A DNA stretch of 64,000 nt, from contig NC_134568.1 of NCBI RefSeq assembly GCF_050947875.1, positions 254,145,778 through 254,209,777 on the forward strand. Reading direction: 5' to 3'. The notes below the pieces were generated by a model. That model searched no databases. It was given only the letters and a program-made list of their open reading frames with translations, and was not told the origin of the DNA. The position numbers were made by a program, and so were the translations under genes. This stretch comes from Dermacentor variabilis. Lineage: Eukaryota > Arthropoda > Arachnida > Ixodida > Ixodidae. Below, piece by piece: positions 58,884 to 64,000 of this stretch (the first letter of the stretch is position 1; every line of letters begins with the position of its first letter).

Positions 58884-60713
58884 TTCGTTTGCATCCACTC
58901 CTGCAAGAGCCTTGTCGAGGGCCTGCAGTACGCATCAATAATTTTTTTTTAAATAATGCGAAACAGTGACGTGATAGCTTGAGTAATATTATACACAGTA
59001 AGTCTTGCGCAGTTTCGTGCGGTATCGGTTGGTGTAAACATGTGCAGATTCTCGCAAACAATGTCCTTTCGAGGAGGAGCAAAAAGAGATAGAGAAAAAA
59101 AGAACTTTATTCGGTCAATCTACTCCGAGTAATCTTCGTCTGGCACGGTGGAGAGGCAATGCTTTTTTTTTCCTCTCTACTTTCCTATCCTCCCTTTCTT
59201 CGCTTCGCTTCGTTGAATTTTTTTTCCTCTCGACGCTGGTTTACGTTTAAGCTAGGGATCAGCCAATAATTCTAGCGAGCGCTCAAGAGGCCAGGCGCAA
59301 TATTCTTATTTATTGAAGCATCGTATGACAGAAAGGCTCAAACATCGTGGAGTATGCAGCCGTTCTTTATAGAATCTCATACTTACATTCGCAGTCTATA
59401 TTAAGCTCAAGAAGCGCAGCAGCGCTGTTCATCCTTCTTATTCTGTTCCTTCTGCTCATCCTTATTGGACTCTTGTATTTGTTTACCTGAATTCTGAGTA
59501 CATGTGTTTATAGTTACCTTTTTCGTAGCATGTCTATTTTTTCCTCTGTAATAAAGACAAAAATAGGCAGAGGGGTGGAATCTTCGACTAGCGATTTGTT
59601 GACTCGGTGTTCAAATCCTCGTAAAGGGCATCGCGATTTCTTTTTTCTTTACAAAATTCTCGCAAAGCACTCGGTGATTCATGCGACGGACACCTCAAAA
59701 CGACTAGGCAAGTGAGCTTATAATAGCTATTGTTGTAAAACAAATCTCCGTAATATCAGGCGACTTTTATCTTCCTCCGAGTTAGCCTTTTGAACACTTA
59801 TGCAGTCTAACTGCATTCTTCCACGAACGCGAACTCTTATATTCAACCCTATTGTTCATAGCAAATTGCATGGTCCCATGTATTTCATGTAGTCACCGCT
59901 AGCTCCGACAGGTCACGACATTTGCTTATCGAGAGAGATTCGTGATCTACCAAAGTCGCATGGCCTGACTCTTTCGTTACCGTGGGTAAATGGCCATTTC
60001 TTAGCGGTCTAAAAAAAGGTTTGTTGCCACAGCAACGCTTCCACATATAACGCAGCATTATAAATTTTGTAAATTGTATAAATGGTGCTTCTAAATATAC
60101 ATCTTGGAAGAAAATATTTTTCTTTAATATATCGTTAGCAAAAATCTTCGGAAGACAGTTTTGGGGCCGCTTGAACCGATGGCCACTTGAGCTGCCATGT
60201 GGTCACCTGTAATTCCCGCATACTATCCTGCAGGGACTTCGTCCCTACACAGGCGACCTCTGCGGCATTTCCCTAAATATTCCTGCCATAATTCTAAAAG
60301 AACTGCGAGAAATGTCCAGTATCAGCAGCGATGCCAAATCTTTGCCAAATTACTCCTAAAATTGACTCGAATAATTATGCCTAATACAAGTAACCGAAAG
60401 TTACAAAAAAAATGCCCTCAACACTACGTGCTGTCAGCATTTCTCCCATATTGTCGAGGACTTTTTGTCCCCTTGGTACATGGAAGATATTTTTCGTGGA
60501 GCCAGGCTTAGTACAGATTCACGTTAAACGAAAGGGCGACATGGTCTGCACTTCCACTACGCGCAGTCATGCATGGATATCAGCAATGTGCGCTTCATTG
60601 AACGCACATTGTTTCTTTATATGGAGCGCGGACGAAGCATTTAAAAAAGAGGCTATATCCTTATTCTTGGAGCCATGTTACAAGACTGAACAGGTAAGTT
60701 TAGAAACTTCTAT
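58884..60713. other. No gene; possible LINE end near 59090-59120
   Basis: On the minus strand gaccgaataaagttcttt near 59118 has the AATAAAGTT motif that closes other LINE copies here, followed by a pyrimidine tail, so a LINE 3' end is possible. Pyrimidine-rich text covers 59160-59230. No coding exon is recognised. Confidence 0.35.
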
Positions 60714-60955
60714 TCACCCGCCGCCGTGGATGAGCAGTTGCGGTGTTGCGGTGCAGTGAGAGTGGGCTTGATTCTCGGGCGCAGCGGCTGCATTCCGCTG
60801 TGGCCGGAACGCAGATATAATTCGTGTACCCTGCTGTGAGCGAACGCTGAAGAACCACAGGCTCTCAAAATTGTCTCGGAGCCCTCGACTACGGCGTTTT
60901 CTACAGTCAGTGCGTTCATTCGGGAGTTAAAACGCCACTGACATAACGATATTTA
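60714..60955 (+). mobile_element. tRNA-derived SINE (Ruka-like), copy 4, diverged
   Basis: Head ccgccgtggatgagcagttg and gcggtgttgcggtgcagtga with a decayed B box (gggcttgattctcgg). Body gcagcggctgcattccgc. Tail tcggagccctcgactacgg. Diverged but the order of parts is the same as in copy 2. Confidence 0.7.
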
Positions 60956-60997
60956 TCCTTCTTCATCGCGGACAAAAAGAAGAAGAAGAAAAGTCAA

Positions 60998-61222
60998 ATT
61001 ATGGGCTGTAACGTCCCGAAGCAAACGACGGGTTATGAGGGATGCGCTAGTGAATGGTCCCCTGGATTAATTTCTGCCATCTAGACTCCCTTGACATGGA
61101 CCTAAATCCAAGGACACTTGCAACTCCCCAATCGAACTGCCACCGCCGCGTCCCGGAATCGGACCCGCGACTTCGCGCTCAGCAGCACAACGCCGCAGCC
61201 AGTCGGCCACCGAGGGGTGGTT
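60998..61222 (-). mobile_element. tRNA-derived SINE (Ruka-like), copy 5, inverted
   Basis: On the minus strand: acccctcggtggccgactgg (A-box region), gctgctgagcgcgaagtcgc, gggtccgattccgg (B box), then gcggcggtggcagttcgatt and cttggatttaggtccatgtc. It lies tail-to-tail with copy 4, about 42 bases apart. Confidence 0.82.
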
Positions 61223-62342
61223 GTCAGCGTGGACGCAGGCCTGCAAAGTTACACGCAAATGACACGACTAGCGCACTTAAATACACCTTGTTCTACGACA
61301 GATTGCCAACCAGACATTAAGCTCGCCTTTGATTGCGTGGTGGGGGTGGTGACCCACTGCTCCAGTGACGTAAAAAAGACCGACTTGTGCTCTTATGTTC
61401 TTCGAGCATATTGCAATGTCAGGGTAGCTCCAAGTGAGCTGCACGGTGTTCTGTAGGTATATGCTGTCACATGCAATTGAGTGCACGCGTATACATTTCT
61501 TCTTGCCGCTTTGCCACATAGCAGGAACTCTGCAAAGACGTGCATTACACGTGATGAACTAACCGCGGTTGAAACAGATCTCGGGGTGTTATAAGTACTC
61601 TTTCTTGTCGTTGTTGTTAATACATCATGCATGTTGCGTCAAGGTACGACATCAGTAGCGGGAAAATGTGGTGGTTAGCCGCTCAGAAGAAAATACACGG
61701 GTTTCGACGTTGTGGCACAGGCGGTGATTCAGTGATGATCATTTACGTGATAGCTTCAATGACAGCATATATGCTGCGCGGCATGAAAATCTTGCCACAG
61801 TCCAGACTTTCGCAACGGGCATTTTTTCCGCAAGCATGTCCGTAGCTTTACTCTTTACAAAAAATCGGACACCTTATGGATACGCACTGGATGATGTCAA
61901 TGGGACAACGCCGAAGAGTTGGAAAGACCGGAAGAATCTAGCAGTCACGATGAAAACGGCCTTCAGTGTACGACCGCCACCTGCAACCGACCGTCGCAAT
62001 GTTTTGTCCCCTTGACGCACCGCGGCGTGCCGTGAGATCTGGCAACACGAGCAACCCCGAGAGCTCGCGTTTCTCGTGTCCCACAAGGCATACTTGGTAA
62101 GATCGAGGGTATGTGTGCGTCCAGGTGGCCACCATACGCATTTACTCCGAATTCTCGCAACTAAATTAAATAAGAATATGGTTCCTTTACGTTGGTATTC
62201 AAAATGTGCTTTGTTTTATGGCTGTTTTCCCGGTTATCTTGAAACTGGCATCACTGATATGTGATATAACCACCAACTATTTCTTCGGCGCTGCAGTATT
62301 TCGTGCGTAAGTGCTCCCAAAGGGTAACATAGGCTCGAAATT
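61223..62342. other. No gene recognised
   Basis: Frames at 61874-62160 on the minus strand overlap and have no domain. Confidence 0.4.
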
Positions 62343-62372
62343 GATGATGATGACGACGACGACGACGACGAC

Positions 62373-62406
<34 letters not shown>

Positions 62407-62530
62407 GATTCCCCTTCGAAGCGGGGTGTTGACAAATTGCCACCTAGCCTGCTTGAGCTAATCAGGAAATCTATACGTGTTTATGAGTCTAGGATTTGTC
62501 GATATCGCCTTGATATCTCTCGTCCTTAAA
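62343..62530 (+). repeat. GAT-associated repeat, copy 3, with (GAT/GAC)n array
   Basis: About 21 GAT or GAC triplets (62343-62406) are followed by ccccttcgaagcggggtgtt, gccacctagcctgcttgagc and taatcaggaaatctatacgt. The downstream part matches 37680-37760. The poly-Ser frame on the minus strand is only the repeat. Confidence 0.8.
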
Positions 62531-63317
62531 GCCTCTATATTATACTTGCATAATATAGAGGCTCTATGCCTGTAACATATCCGATCCTATCAATCGCTTC
62601 CCTGCTTTTTTTTTCACCAATACTCTATAAACGTCTCTTGCTTCTTTCGACTGCTGACCAGTTAATACATCCATGCACTTTATATCCCAGCATTTCTGCA
62701 AGGTGGACGCTTCCTCGGGGTCTCGCTGGGTCAATATCTTCACATTCCATGACAATCTAATGACTTTGTCTCCGGTTTTCTTTTTTTTTTTTTTTTGCTG
62801 CAGCACACACATGCCTCATCAGGTTGGGAATATTTGCTCCGGTAAGTTTTTGTCCTTAGACGACAAGCTCGGGCCTCAAATAACAAGGCACTGCCCTTTG
62901 TGTTACAGTACGGATTTTCCCTTCTAATTTCTCTCTTCTCGTTCTTGTAAATATCCATGGTATTTTTTCTTTCGATATCTAGCATAAAATTTGCTGTCTC
63001 TGTTTCTCTCATTTCTTGTTGATGACTCCTGGTCGTCTATTTGCATCTTCAATTACTTTGTACCTGGTGATCAACATTGTCGACCTTTTCCTCCAGTCTG
63101 TGTTGATGCTCTTGAGGTACAAATATTCATGCACTTTGCCGACAATTTATTTTCATCCGTGTTCCTGGGTCTTTCTTCAGAACTAATTTTGTTCTGTGCT
63201 TCTCTGGCTTCAAAAGAGGCCCAACCCATGTCACCCTGCACTGCTTAATTTGTGATTTTACCGTGGGCCCCCAAAGCCAACCGGTCTACCGATCTTTGGT
63301 TAACGTCGAACCCCGAC
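62531..63317. other. No gene recognised
   Basis: A short inverted pair, cctctatattatacttgcat / ataatatagaggc, lies at 62531-62563. A T-run lies at 62781-62796. No coding exon is recognised. Confidence 0.4.
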
Positions 63318-63480
63318 AGGAGAGAGAGAAATCAAGGAGAGGTAAGGCAGGGAGGTCACCCAGACGAGCGTCCGGTTTGCTACTCTACACTGGGTGTAAG
63401 GGAAAGGGGGACTAAAAATAGGAAGAGAGAGAGAGAGAGAGTTAGAGAGAGTGAGCAGTGAGTGCACGTGGGAGGATGCA
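63318..63480 (-). mobile_element. LINE 3' UTR fragment
   Basis: Minus strand contains cagtgtagagtagcaaacc and gtgacctccctgccttacct, as in 34978-35170 and 5146-5290. A GA repeat lies at 63425-63441. The coding part is absent. Confidence 0.65.
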
Positions 63481-63574
63481 CAGGGACACTGTAAGCGATC
63501 TCTTAACCGGTGCACTACAAGTAGTGTACTAGTGCACGAATCGCTTTTTGTACCATTGACTGGTTTTTGTTGTT

Positions 63575-64000
63575 AAAAACTTTAATTAAACAATTAGTGT
63601 TCGGGACACGCAGGCCCCTGGGCCCGCGCACGACCGAACTTCACTCAGGTGTTTATGTTCCGTAGGTCCATAACACTGGCAGCCCGGCTGGTCGCGATGG
63701 TCTGCGTTGGCGGGTCCTCAGAGCGGAGTATGGTCTCCCAGTCCTCCCACGATGTCAGGTGCTCCAGGCCCCGCGGGGGAGGGTCCGCCGGGCAAAGCGA
63801 GAGGATGTGGATGGCGGATGCGAACGTTTCGGAACTGAGGGCGCAGGCGGGGTGGGGAAAGAGGGATGGTAATGGGATAGGGTGACAGGGGAGGGGAGTG
63901 TGTGGGTCTGGAGTCGCCTCCAAAGTGTCGCATGTCTGTTGTCTAGGGATAGGTGAGGTGGGGTGTAGATCTGACGTGCGGCTCTATAAGCCTGCGTCAG
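63575..64000 (-). pseudogene. RNase H LINE C-terminus, running off the right edge
   Basis: From 64000 the minus strand reads YTPPHLSLDNRHATLW, the region after RNase H in I-like LINEs. After a frame change, CALSSETFASAIHILSLCPA then LTSWEDWETILRSEDPPTQT gives the knuckle-containing C-terminus, ending at 63645. The 3' UTR continues to about 63575 with attaaagtttttaacaacaa. This LINE family differs from the ones at 18322 and 32817 in its C-terminal sequence. The rest of the element lies outside the window. Confidence 0.75.

Noticed and set aside
62234..62443. Poly-serine protein on the minus strand
   Set aside because: Translation of the GAT/GAC microsatellite.

Overview
This is a non-coding-rich arthropod genomic window, almost certainly from a hard (ixodid) tick. 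The evidence is indirect but consistent: long AT-rich intergenic DNA, many microsatellites, tRNA-derived SINEs of the type described in ticks (Ruka-like), Penelope-like elements with a GIY-YIG endonuclease, and at least a dozen fragments of non-LTR retrotransposons (LINEs) on both strands. There is no operon-like gene packing, no bacterial signal and no CRISPR array.

Host genes: only one convincing host coding region is visible. It is a 7-transmembrane gustatory-receptor-like exon on the minus strand (9518-10789). A second, weaker candidate is a short cysteine-rich terminal exon on the minus strand (22869-23035) behind a good splice acceptor. Two CpG-rich stretches with TATA-like motifs (about 42.6-44.5 kb and 51.2-52.1 kb) could be promoters or first exons, but I cannot tie either to a protein.

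Layout. 0-8.8 kb: microsatellites, a Penelope 3' piece (3.2-4.2 kb), a SINE, a LINE 3' UTR and a complete 975-bp TIR element (6.86-7.83 kb). 8.8-10.8 kb: a TIR repeat, a tRNA-SINE, then the receptor exon. 11.4-17.4 kb: two Penelope 5' pieces facing each other around a LINE RNase H piece, then a decayed minus-strand LINE that itself carries a ~700-bp insertion. 18.2-20.9 kb: a nearly intact minus-strand RNase H LINE sitting inside a plus-strand LINE. 20.9-32.4 kb: fold-back and TIR elements, decayed RNase H pieces and the cysteine-rich exon candidate. 32.7-36.5 kb: a second RNase H LINE (same clade as the first), a LINE tail and a zinc-knuckle ORF1. 36.6-41.9 kb: a TTAA-bounded MITE, a MITE split by a LINE with a clear target-site duplication, and a perfect fold-back MITE. 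42-54 kb: CpG-rich DNA, tandem tRNA-SINEs, one LINE, another TIR element and a SINE. 54.7-57.8 kb: a LINE with both endonuclease and RT regions. 58-64 kb: an inverted SINE pair, a GAT-repeat element, and the 3' end of a LINE that runs off the right edge.

How the parts relate: the window is a stack of insertions. Several nestings can be ordered: the LINE at 38289-39043 entered an older MITE (TSD AAAAGTGA), and the LINE at 18322-20675 splits an older RT. Many microsatellites here are the 3' tails of LINEs. No complete new system was found. The most unusual signals are a 31-base templated inverted insertion in a LINE (35193-35223), the fold-back elements, and the orphan cysteine-rich exon.
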